From Calditrichota bacterium (GTDB lineage Bacteria > Calditrichota > Calditrichia > RBG-13-44-9 > J075), in assembly GCA_024275555.1 (NCBI GenBank), contig JAJRYW010000594.1:1-5497 (forward strand): a stretch of 5,497 nucleotides of DNA, given 5' to 3'. Below the pieces are notes generated by a model. It was given only the letters and a program-made list of their open reading frames with translations, was not told the origin of the DNA and made no database searches. Below are positions 1-4,840 of this stretch, piece by piece (within the stretch, counting starts at the first letter, position 1; each line of letters begins with the position of its first letter). The position numbers and the translations under genes were made by a program.

Positions 1-23
1 ATGCTTTTTCCGAGACTGCGCTC

Positions 24-47
24 GCAAAAAGAGGCTTCTCCGAAGCC
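24..47 (-). terminator. Possible minus-strand intrinsic terminator
   Basis: GGCTTC (33-38) and GAAGCC (42-47) form a perfect 6-bp stem with a 3-nt loop. Read on the minus strand, the stem is followed at once by CTCTTTTTG, the arrangement of a rho-independent terminator. On the plus strand there is no T-tract, so it would only stop leftward transcription. No minus-strand gene is visible to its right, so it would block antisense transcription or be fortuitous. Confidence 0.3.
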
Positions 48-50
48 GTT

Positions 51-122
51 GATCTACGATTTACGAATAGCGATTGACGATTTGAAATTCAATCGTCAAT
101 CGGAAATCGCCAATCGAAAATC
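51..122. repeat. 72-bp palindromic element made of 7-bp units
   Basis: The left arm (51-85) reads as five consecutive heptamers of the form GATTNNC: GATCTAC, GATTTAC, GAATAGC, GATTGAC, GATTTGA. After a 5-nt centre (AATTC, 86-90) the right arm (91-122) reads as AATCGTC, AATCGGA, AATCGCC, AATCGAA, AATC, which is the complementary unit in inverted orientation. Within it CGATTGACGAT (71-81) and ATCGTCAATCG (92-102) pair perfectly over 11 bp. The arrangement is typical of short interspersed intergenic repeats, and I would expect other copies in the genome, but I cannot test that here. Transcribed, it would form a long hairpin. Confidence 0.7.
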
Positions 123-131
123 ATTTATTAA

Positions 132-168
132 ATCGACAAAAAATTGTCGATGTACGCGCTCTAAGCGC
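132..168. repeat. Two adjacent short hairpins
   Basis: ATCGACAA (132-139) and TTGTCGAT (144-151) form a perfect 8-bp stem around AAAA. Four bases further, GCGCT (156-160) and AGCGC (164-168) form a 5-bp stem around CTA. Neither is followed by a T-run on the plus strand, so neither is a good terminator. The purpose is unknown; they may be the tail of the upstream palindromic element or operator-like sites. Confidence 0.5.
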
Positions 169-211
169 CTCAATATTTAGAATGGAATATTATTTTCCGT
201 CGCAGGAAATA

Positions 212-241
212 CTTGAGTAACTCAAGAAAAAATCATACATT
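212..241 (+). promoter_or_regulatory. Candidate promoter and operator of the toxin-antitoxin pair
   Basis: CTTGAGT (212-218) and ACTCAAG (220-226) make a perfect 7-1-7 dyad, 45-59 bp before the antitoxin start. TTGAGT inside it (213-218) could be a -35 box, with TACATT (236-241) as the -10 box at 17-bp spacing (four of six matches each to the sigma-70 consensus). The transcript would begin near 248 and leave a leader of about 22 nt. A dyad over the -35 fits the usual autorepression of toxin-antitoxin operons. The dyad is seen directly; the promoter and its regulation are inference, and the host's own promoter consensus may differ. Confidence 0.4.
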
Positions 242-270
242 ATTCATGAATTTAAGTTCAGGGGTGTGTG

Positions 271-495
271 ATGGATTATCGCAAAATAATTACCATAGAG
301 CCGGGAAAACGGGGTGGAAAACCTTGTATCCGTGGGCTGCGAATAACTGTTTACGACGTTTTGAGTTATTTAGCCTCCGGCATGACAATTGAAGAAATCT
401 TCGATGACTTTCCTTATTTAACCCGGGAAAATATTCTGGCTTGTTTGGCGTATGCTGCGGACAGGGAAAATAATCTGTTGGCGATACCTGCATGA
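271..495 (+). CDS. DUF433 family antitoxin (VapB-like)
   Basis: This encodes a 74-aa protein of the DUF433 family: small DNA-binding proteins that accompany PIN-like toxins and act as antitoxins. The family signature is clear: a beta strand ending in GKPCIRGLRITVYDVL (residues 16-31), then a helical segment with SGMTIEEIFDDFPYLTRENI (36-55) and the closing ACLAYAADRE (57-66). Family members are usually 70-80 aa, so it looks complete. I chose ATG at 271 rather than the in-frame GTG at 268 because AGGGG at 260-264 lies a normal distance upstream of the ATG. Its stop overlaps the start of the next gene (ATGA), indicating translational coupling with its toxin. Expected role: bind and neutralise the toxin and repress the operon, perhaps through the dyad at 212-226. 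Codon use is AT-rich compared with genes further right, consistent with a mobile module. Confidence 0.85.
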   Translation: MDYRKIITIEPGKRGGKPCIRGLRITVYDVLSYLASGMTIEEIFDDFPYLTRENILACLAYAADRENNLLAIPA

Positions 496-795
496 AACTA
501 ATGTTTGATGAAAACTTATCTCCCAAATTGGTGGAGAAAATTTCAGATTTATTCCCGCACTCGACTCATGTAGATCTGGTTGAGGGAATATGCCAGGAAA
601 AATGACTTCATTGTTGTTACCAAAGATTCGGATTTTAACGACCTTTCCGTAATTCATGGTTTCCCACCGTTTGTGGTTTGGATACGAAAAGGAAACTGTA
701 GTACGAAGGAGATTTTGACCTTATTGAAAAAAAGAGCAAACGATATCAATGATTTTGCTTCCGAATGTCGGCAAGGTCTTCTGGCTCTTTTGTAG
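492..795 (+). pseudogene. DUF5615 PIN-like toxin, disrupted by internal deletion
   Basis: This is the toxin partner: a DUF5615 (Mut7-C/PIN-like) presumed ribonuclease. It starts at ATG 492, overlapping the antitoxin stop. The first frame gives the typical N-terminus MKLMFDENLSPKLVEKISDL and then THVDLV (to 581), after which it reads into a stop at 606-608. The rest of the family lies in the +1 frame from about 583: REYARKNDF, then VVTKDSDF with the conserved acidic motif, GFPPFVVWIRKGNCST, and a C-terminus ending at 795. Intact relatives have about ten residues between these blocks (GL..A.D..I type, including a conserved Asp), where only one base remains here. A loss of about 29 bp explains both the missing residues and the frame change; 30 + 70 + ~10 residues gives the usual ~110. 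The presumed active site has therefore lost one acidic residue and the frame. The deletion size comes from remembered family spacing, not an alignment. A sequencing or assembly error is possible but would have to drop many bases. Confidence 0.75.
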
Positions 796-873
796 CATAA
801 ATTTTCTTTTGCGATTATTTTCCCTCCCGGCTTTTCAACTTCAGAAACAGGAGTCTAAAAAATACACCAGTGA

Positions 874-969
874 CTGTTAACAGCCGCCGTCTATAATCAG
901 GATGATGAGATTGTGGCCACCTACACGGTGCTGACGCTGGTGGCGCGGAGAGGGGAGAGTAAAGATTAG
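874..969 (+). pseudogene. C-terminal remnant of a MaoC-like acyl dehydratase
   Basis: An open frame follows a stop at 871-873 and runs to TAG 967-969. Its translation contains VYNQDDEIVATYTVLTLVARRG, split here as VYNQDDEIVATY plus TVLTLVARRG. This resembles the last strand of the hot-dog fold in MaoC-like (R)-hydratases, whose C-termini typically read NQ.GE.V.....TLVARR. Nothing upstream in this frame extends the match, and there is no start codon or ribosome binding site, so only the tail of a former ~150-aa gene would remain. The break lies next to a 10-bp palindrome, CTGTTAACAG (874-883). The match is by eye and short; chance coding-like sequence remains possible. Confidence 0.45.
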
Positions 970-1022
970 AGAGGAGATTAAAGATTAGCGATTATTAGAG
1001 GAGGGGAGATTGAAGATTGAAG
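955..1022 (+). repeat. Purine-rich short direct repeats
   Basis: Three related copies of a GA(G/T)-A-AAGATTAG unit lie in a row: AGAGTAAAGATTAG near 956-969, GGAGATTAAAGATTAG at 973-988, and GGAGATTGAAGATTGAAG at 1005-1022. The strand is almost free of C. The first copy overlaps the stop of the dehydratase remnant. This looks like an interspersed intergenic repeat or low-complexity tract rather than a regulatory site. The GAGGGGAGA stretch mimics a ribosome binding site and creates a spurious TTG-started frame from 1010. Confidence 0.55.
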
Positions 1023-1218
1023 CGATAGATCGGGGAACTTCCTCCGGTTGCGGAGAGGGACAAAACTTCTTTCCCGCCGCCGGCGTCCTTCAACCTGAAT
1101 ATTTCCGGAAAGATGTTGCCTGTATAGTTCATGGCCTCAGCCTCGCTCAAAACCGGCGAAAAGGTTTGCTAATCTCAAAAAGCTTTTCATTTTTTTCAGT
1201 ATCCGTTTTAACTTTTGG
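1023..1218. other. Non-coding stretch with no supported gene
   Basis: No gene is supported here. A plus-strand frame from TTG 1010 (70 codons) has no recognisable family and unlikely composition. A minus-strand frame open over 995-1168 (ATG complement at 1130-1132) gives about 45 aa including NYTGNIFPEIFRLKDAGGG, which I do not recognise. The GC content of 1040-1165 is higher than in the flanks, suggesting a fragment of different origin or an interspersed repeat. Confidence 0.4.
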
Positions 1219-1260
1219 TTGACAACCTTCAGTCATTACATCGATAAGGAGAACCGTGAT

Positions 1261-2163
1261 ATGAACTGTTTGCCGCTGGAAGACATAAAACTATTCTACG
1301 ATATTCATTTTTCTTTGCTGGGATACACCAACAGCACCTGTCAGATTGTGGATACTCCGAATGGTTTTCCATCCCCAGGCCACGTTTTAAGAGATGATCT
1401 TAACCGTGTTATCGTGCCGGTTCGGAAATATTTGTTTACCCATCCGGAAATTGTCGAAGACTTTATTCAAAAAAACCCCAGGGGGTTTTCTGCTCAAGAA
1501 TTGGAGATCGTCAAAGGATGGGGCCAGGCAATGATGGATCAGTTTATTGTCTATAAACATCTAAAAAACTATTCTTTATTTTTGCTGGAAAAGAATAAAC
1601 AACTATTTGCTGTATTAGGACTGAAAGATCCCTTACTAGAAATTTTACCGAAACAGAGTTTACCGACCATGATTCAAACCGTCATTATCCCATTTCGGGA
1701 TAAGATCGTATATGACGGGCTGTTGAGTATTTACAATGTTTCATTTGGGCCCGGGATGCGGAGTTCTTTAAAGGAAACGACAGAGATGATTGAAGCCAGG
1801 CAGGGCGTCATCTTAGGTTTCTCGAACGGTCAGCCCATTCGGGAAGTATCCGATTTATCACCGGATCAGCGGATGATTAAATTTTACCTGAAGAGTGAGT
1901 CTAACCGCAATTACTATTGGGACGAAGCCTGGGCGCTGGCCCAAAAGAGTAAAGAAAATCGTATCTTTTACAAGAAAGAATTGGGTAAAGTTTACGCCCG
2001 TTCTATCAAGCGGGATTTGAAAGAAAATGGCCTCACCGGATTTCATTATGCCATCTATGATCAGTTAGTGGTCGGCGTCGGTAAAAGCAAAAAGGAAGTG
2101 GAGGCCTTTTGTCGAAAGAATCTGCCGGATTTGATAGATTATTTATATTTTTTCAAAGTGTGA
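1261..2163 (+). CDS. Conserved protein of unknown function, 300 aa
   Basis: Function unknown. I chose ATG 1261 because AAGGAG (1246-1251) precedes it by nine bases; the longer TTG start at 1219 would add 14 residues with no ribosome binding site. The protein has no signal peptide or membrane helix and appears cytosolic. It has two visible parts. The N-terminal part contains FIQKNPRGFSAQELEIVKGW (residues 68-87), FIVYKHLKNYSLFL (95-108), AVLGLKDPLLEILP (117-130) and TVIIPFRDKIVYDGLLSIYN (140-159), then FGPGMRSSLKE (162-172). This pattern matches, from memory, unnamed hypothetical proteins in Firmicutes and other phyla that share an 'NP..(L/F)S.EEL.I...W' start and a 'PF...I.YDGL' core; I know of no assigned activity. 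The C-terminal part is charged and ends in VVGVGKSKKEVEAFCRKNLP (270-289), which looks like a small alpha/beta unit. The gene is AT-rich and stands alone, with no co-directional neighbour within 150 bp. Confidence 0.8.
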   Translation: MNCLPLEDIKLFYDIHFSLLGYTNSTCQIVDTPNGFPSPGHVLRDDLNRVIVPVRKYLFTHPEIVEDFIQKNPRGFSAQELEIVKGWGQAMMDQFIVYKHLKNYSLFLLEKNKQLFAVLGLKDPLLEILPKQSLPTMIQTVIIPFRDKIVYDGLLSIYNVSFGPGMRSSLKETTEMIEARQGVILGFSNGQPIREVSDLSPDQRMIKFYLKSESNRNYYWDEAWALAQKSKENRIFYKKELGKVYARSIKRDLKENGLTGFHYAIYDQLVVGVGKSKKEVEAFCRKNLPDLIDYLYFFKV

Positions 2164-2223
2164 GGTTCTGTTCGTAAAACCCACAGGCGCAGGCAGAAGC
2201 GTGTATTTGCATCCCGACTTAGC

Positions 2224-2235
2224 GGGGCGCGCCCC
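2224..2235. repeat. 12-bp perfect GC palindrome
   Basis: GGGGCGCGCCCC is a perfect palindrome in an otherwise mixed-composition gap. It sits in a short GC-rich island (2210-2245) between two AT-rich stretches. It has no T-run and is not a terminator. It could be a protein-binding site or part of an interspersed repeat. Confidence 0.5.
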
Positions 2236-2254
2236 CAGGGAGCAGAAGTAAAAT

Positions 2255-2295
2255 CGTATTTGTGTAGCTGACTTCATGCAATCTACACAAATGCG
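2255..2295. repeat. 13-bp stem-loop upstream of the pyrophosphohydrolase gene
   Basis: CGTATTTGTGTAG (2255-2267) pairs with CTACACAAATGCG (2283-2295) over 13 positions with a single T-G wobble, around a 15-nt loop. It ends 23 bp before the start codon of the next gene. There is no T-run after it on the plus strand, so termination is unlikely. It may be an operator or a 5'-leader structure for the downstream gene, or a repeat remnant. Confidence 0.6.
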
Positions 2296-2318
2296 TAAAA
2301 TCAATTCAGGACAGTTCC

Positions 2319-2690
2319 ATGAAAAAAAGCACCGACTCAAAACCCGACCTCACCCTGCGCGAGTGCCAGGATATCATCGATGATTGGATCAAAACCGTCG
2401 GGGTGCGCTACTTTTCCGAATTGACCAACCTGGCTCAATTGGTGGAGGAAGTGGGCGAACTGGCCCGGATTATGTCGCGCACCTACGGCGACCAGAGCTT
2501 TAAGAAAAGCGACCAGGGCGCCAGCTTAAGCGATGAGTTAGCCGATGTGCTGTTCGTGCTGATCTGCATCGCCAACCAAACCGGGGTGGACCTGACCGAG
2601 GCGCTGCAAGGCAATCTGGAAAAGAAAACCCGCCGGGATGCGGAGCGACACCGGAACAATCCCAAATTGGGGCCGCCCGGATCAAAATAG
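2319..2690 (+). CDS. MazG-like (YpjD-type) nucleotide pyrophosphohydrolase
   Basis: This 123-aa protein belongs to the all-alpha NTP pyrophosphatase (MazG-like) superfamily, which hydrolyses nucleoside triphosphates to monophosphate and pyrophosphate, often to clear non-canonical or excess nucleotides. The metal-binding signature is complete: E43-E44-V-G-E47 (EExxE) in the second helix and D72-E73-L-A-D76 (ExxD) in the third. The segment YFSELTNLAQLVEEVGELAR (31-50) and the RTYGD that follows resemble Bacillus YpjD (about 110 aa), the single-domain form, rather than the two-domain MazG. The C-terminus (105-123) is charged and probably disordered. ATG 2319 is preceded by AGG at 2308-2310. It is GC-richer than the genes to its left. 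A stem-loop lies just upstream, and the next gene starts 46 bp after its stop, so co-transcription is possible. The substrate cannot be told from sequence; a role in dNTP house-cleaning is inferred from the family. Confidence 0.88.
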   Translation: MKKSTDSKPDLTLRECQDIIDDWIKTVGVRYFSELTNLAQLVEEVGELARIMSRTYGDQSFKKSDQGASLSDELADVLFVLICIANQTGVDLTEALQGNLEKKTRRDAERHRNNPKLGPPGSK

Positions 2691-2736
2691 ATCAACGACA
2701 GTAGCAAAACTGGTTAATAAAAAAATCGAGGCGCCC

Positions 2737-3567
2737 ATGTTACTTACCAAATTCTCTTCATGTACGATATTGGTTCTGCTGGCGCTCTCTTTGGCATGGA
2801 GTTGCTCCCAGAGCACTACCCCGGAAGAGAATGCCCTATTCTCTCTGGATTTAACGGTAACCAATCGCTCCGGAGAGCCGCAGGAGGGACTCAATGTGAG
2901 CGCCTGGAACGCTATTGATGTTCCTCTTACCAGGCATAAAACAGAAAGATTTAGCACCGTTATTCCATTTGATGTTCCCGCAAGAGCTTTTGTAGATATC
3001 ACCGTTTTTAACCTGGAAGAAGAGCAAGTTAAAACTCTTGTAAATCAAGTTCTTCAGCCCGGGAGTTACCAGGTAAACTGGATCGCTGTCTCGGGGGAAA
3101 CTCCACCAGGAGTTTACAAGGTGATTATGTCTGCCTTGGATTCAAGCCGGACGACCACTTTCTACCAGGATACTATTCTGGCCGCTAGTTTTGAGGAAGA
3201 TCCGCAGTTTACCGTTCAGGGTCAGACCGATGCTAATGGCCGAAACGTCATCGAGAACAGGCTGCTATTCCCGGCGCTGTGGCCGCTTCCCGACCTTGTT
3301 CACACTGACGTCAATGGAGATGAAATTGGGCAGTTTCATTATCAGGACAGTGTAGTCATTGTGCTGAGCACCAGCCGGTTTACGACAAGCCAGCGATTTA
3401 AACTCTATTTTGCAGACACCCGAAATGAGTTCAATCTGATATGGGACCCCACTGTGCATCCCCTCACAGAGTATTCCCCATCCAGCCGAAAAGATATGAA
3501 CATACGCTCGCAAGTTGTTCCCAGCCAGTGGATGCTCTATCAAAATTTCCCTAATCCCTTCAACTGA
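2737..3567 (+). CDS. Exported FlgD-like Ig-domain protein with truncated sorting domain
   Basis: This 276-aa protein appears to be exported. Residues 1-22 are a signal peptide with a hydrophobic core (TILVLLALSLA). Cys23 in AWSC could be a lipidation site, though Trp at -2 makes a poor lipobox. An extended-strand region follows (35-80). Residues 82-134 match a FlgD-type Ig-like fold: FVDITVFNLEEEQVKTLV, PGSYQVNW and PPGVYKVIMSA are its usual strand landmarks. The rest (150-260) is unassigned beta-rich sequence. The end, WMLYQNFPNPFN (265-276), is the opening of a type A type-IX-secretion sorting domain, which normally runs a further 70-80 residues. Here TGA follows the motif directly, so the sorting domain is missing. 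I chose ATG 2737 (GAGG at 2728-2731) because the longer open frame from 2638 overlaps the upstream gene and would bury the signal peptide. Known relatives are outer-surface or secreted proteins of uncharacterised role. Without the sorting domain it may stay in the periplasm or membrane. Confidence 0.75.
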   Translation: MLLTKFSSCTILVLLALSLAWSCSQSTTPEENALFSLDLTVTNRSGEPQEGLNVSAWNAIDVPLTRHKTERFSTVIPFDVPARAFVDITVFNLEEEQVKTLVNQVLQPGSYQVNWIAVSGETPPGVYKVIMSALDSSRTTTFYQDTILAASFEEDPQFTVQGQTDANGRNVIENRLLFPALWPLPDLVHTDVNGDEIGQFHYQDSVVIVLSTSRFTTSQRFKLYFADTRNEFNLIWDPTVHPLTEYSPSSRKDMNIRSQVVPSQWMLYQNFPNPFN

Positions 3568-3600
3568 ACTCTACCGGAAAGCGACACACTGGAATTGTTG
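3568..3600 (+). pseudogene. Leftover of the sorting domain beyond the stop codon
   Basis: Directly after TGA 3565-3567 and in the same frame, the sequence reads TLPESDTLELL. In intact type A sorting domains the order is QN(Y/F)PNPFNP.T.I.F.LPE......L.(V/I)YN, so this fragment continues the domain after a gap of about seven residues (the PTT.I.F part). An in-frame loss of roughly 18 bp with a stop at the junction would explain it. After 3600 the similarity fades (SVKNS) and a T8 run follows at 3616-3623. The expected residues come from family knowledge, not an alignment. Confidence 0.5.
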
Positions 3601-3665
3601 TCTGTCAAAAACTCCTTTTTTTTACGCGGTAATTGAGCTAAAATTTATCCGAATTTGAACCTGAA

Positions 3666-3670
3666 AGGAG
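3666..3670 (+). promoter_or_regulatory. Strong Shine-Dalgarno for the crotonase-family gene
   Basis: AGGAG lies seven bases before ATG 3678 and fixes the start; it is the strongest ribosome binding site in the window. The 110-bp gap before it is AT-rich and should hold the promoter, but I see no convincing -35/-10 pair. Confidence 0.7.
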
Positions 3671-3677
3671 TCGGTCT

Positions 3678-4433
3678 ATGGCTGAGGGCTACGTTTCAAG
3701 CACCATCGATAATCGTATTGCTGTGGTCGAATTTTACCATCCGAAGAAGAACTCGCTGCCCGGCGTGATTCTGGCGAAACTGGCTGCCGAGATCCAATCT
3801 GCCGGAGAAACCCCGGAAGCCCGGGTGGTGGTACTGCGCAGTTCCGGAGACGGCCCCTTTTGCGCCGGGGCCTCGTTTGATGAACTGGTATCGATCCAGA
3901 ATTTCGAACAGGGCACAGAGTTCTTCATGGGGTTCGCCCGGGTCATTTTGGCCATGAAGAAGTGCCCTAAATTTATCATTTGCGCCGTTCAGGGAAAAGT
4001 AGTTGGCGGTGGAGTGGGGATAGTCTCCGCAGCAGATTATACTCTGGCAGTGGAAACGGCCTCCATCAAACTCAGTGAACTGGCCCTGGGAATCGGCCCG
4101 TTTGTGGTTGGCCCGGCAATCGAGCGGAAGATCGGAACCGGCGCATTTACCGCATTAGCAACAGATACGGGATGGAGAGACGCCCACTGGGCGACAAAGC
4201 ATGGCATGTACGCCGATCTGCTGCCCACCCGGGAAGCGCTAAACGCGGCGGTCGAATCCCTGTCCCAAAAGTTAGCCAAAAGCAGCCCGGAAGCGATGGC
4301 ATTGCTGAAAAAAGTCTACTGGGAAGGAACGGAAAACTGGGATGCACTCCTAAAAGAACGGGCGGAGATGAGCGGCAGACTGGTGTTGAGCGAATACACC
4401 CGGGAAGCTATTGCGGCCTTTAAAAATCGTTAA
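3678..4433 (+). CDS. Enoyl-CoA hydratase/isomerase (crotonase) family protein
   Basis: This 251-aa protein is a full-length member of the crotonase superfamily, which acts on acyl-CoA thioesters. The oxyanion hole is formed by CAGASFDEL (62-70) and KVVGGGVGI (107-115). Of the two glutamates of true enoyl-CoA hydratases, the second is present (E134 in KLSELALGIGP), while the first, normally in GGGCE, is Gly114. That pattern suits isomerases and methylglutaconyl-CoA-hydratase-like members more than classical 2-enoyl-CoA hydratases. The blocks SELALGIGPFVVGPAIERKI (133-152), YWEGTENWDALLKERAE (214-230) and SGRLVLSEYTREAIAAFK (232-249) resemble a Bacteroidota subgroup often annotated as enoyl-CoA hydratase/isomerase or methylglutaconyl-CoA hydratase. 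The likely role is in fatty-acid or branched-chain amino-acid breakdown in the cytosol; the exact reaction is uncertain. No acyl-CoA partner gene lies beside it, so it appears monocistronic. Confidence 0.88.
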   Translation: MAEGYVSSTIDNRIAVVEFYHPKKNSLPGVILAKLAAEIQSAGETPEARVVVLRSSGDGPFCAGASFDELVSIQNFEQGTEFFMGFARVILAMKKCPKFIICAVQGKVVGGGVGIVSAADYTLAVETASIKLSELALGIGPFVVGPAIERKIGTGAFTALATDTGWRDAHWATKHGMYADLLPTREALNAAVESLSQKLAKSSPEAMALLKKVYWEGTENWDALLKERAEMSGRLVLSEYTREAIAAFKNR

Positions 4434-4523
4434 TAAATTGCTGTATTCTATTTTGATTGTAATCTGAATGATTTGCCGCCGGGGGCGCGAAGGGTGCAAA
4501 GGAAGGATTGAATTACTCATTCG
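4434..4523. other. Intergenic spacer without recognisable gene
   Basis: This stretch follows the crotonase gene and contains no open frame of note. No clear terminator hairpin follows the stop at 4433, although the sequence is AT-rich. The segment GCCGCCGGGGGCGCGAAGG (4477-4495) and the following GTGCAAAGGAAGG resemble short interspersed intergenic repeats seen in several phyla, from memory only. Confidence 0.35.
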
Positions 4524-4739
4524 TGCGAATCACGAGTTGGAAATTTGACGCTGAGAAACGCTGAAAATTGTTTTTTTAAAAAAAGTCGTTCTGCTTAAAT
4601 CTTCATTCATCCCGGGTTTGAGGGAAAAGCCGGAAAAGGTGTTAAAATCACCAAAAATTCAGGATATAAAAATAGTTCAGCGAAAATCTGCCCAGTCAGC
4701 GGTATTCTGCGTCAAATTAAACTAAACTCGTGATTGGCA
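4524..4739. repeat. 216-bp element with imperfect terminal inverted repeats
   Basis: The left end (4524-4564) and the reverse complement of the right end (4696-4739) align in order: TGCGAATCACGAGTT against TGCCAATCACGAGTT (14 of 15), a spacer of 3 versus 6 nt, AATTTGACGC against AATTTGACGC (10 of 10), then TGAGAAACGCTGA against AGAATACCGCTGA (9 of 13). The 131-bp interior is AT-rich with a T7A7 palindrome at 4571-4584 and no open frame. ACTCATTC (4515-4522) outside the left end and ACTCAATC (4746-4753) outside the right end could be a degenerate target duplication, but they do not abut the ends evenly. This is consistent with a non-autonomous MITE-like element or a large palindromic intergenic repeat. 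No transposase is present to name a family. Confidence 0.6.
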
Positions 4740-4840
4740 TTTTTCACTCAATCCAAAGATTTACCATTGTTTTTAAACTTGTTTATCCCGGTCATCCGGT
4801 CTCAATCTAAAAAACACCTGTAAAAACGGAATAAAACCTG

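Noticed and set aside
1..180. An open frame of 59 codons starting at the first base of the window
   Set aside because: Most of it reads through the palindromic repeat at 51-122, no ribosome binding site can be seen, and no family is recognisable. It could be the tail of an upstream gene, but this cannot be decided here.
560..610. Programmed ribosomal frameshift in the toxin gene
   Set aside because: There is no slippery heptamer or stimulatory structure at the junction, and about ten conserved residues are missing, which a frameshift would not restore.
1010..1222. 70-codon plus-strand frame from TTG with a good-looking ribosome binding site
   Set aside because: The apparent ribosome binding site is part of a purine-rich repeat, the protein has no recognisable family, and it crosses repeat and spacer sequence of differing composition.
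1219..1247. TTGACA at 1219-1224 as the -35 box of the 300-aa gene
   Set aside because: A 17-bp spacing leads to CGATAA, a poor -10 that overlaps the ribosome binding site of the same gene.
2638..2736. Longer N-terminus of the exported protein
   Set aside because: It overlaps the 3' end of the pyrophosphohydrolase gene and would place 33 residues before a clear signal peptide; ATG 2737 has its own ribosome binding site.
3584..3623. Intrinsic terminator before the T8 run after the exported-protein gene
   Set aside because: The T-run is present, but the sequence before it gives only weak A-U or broken stems.
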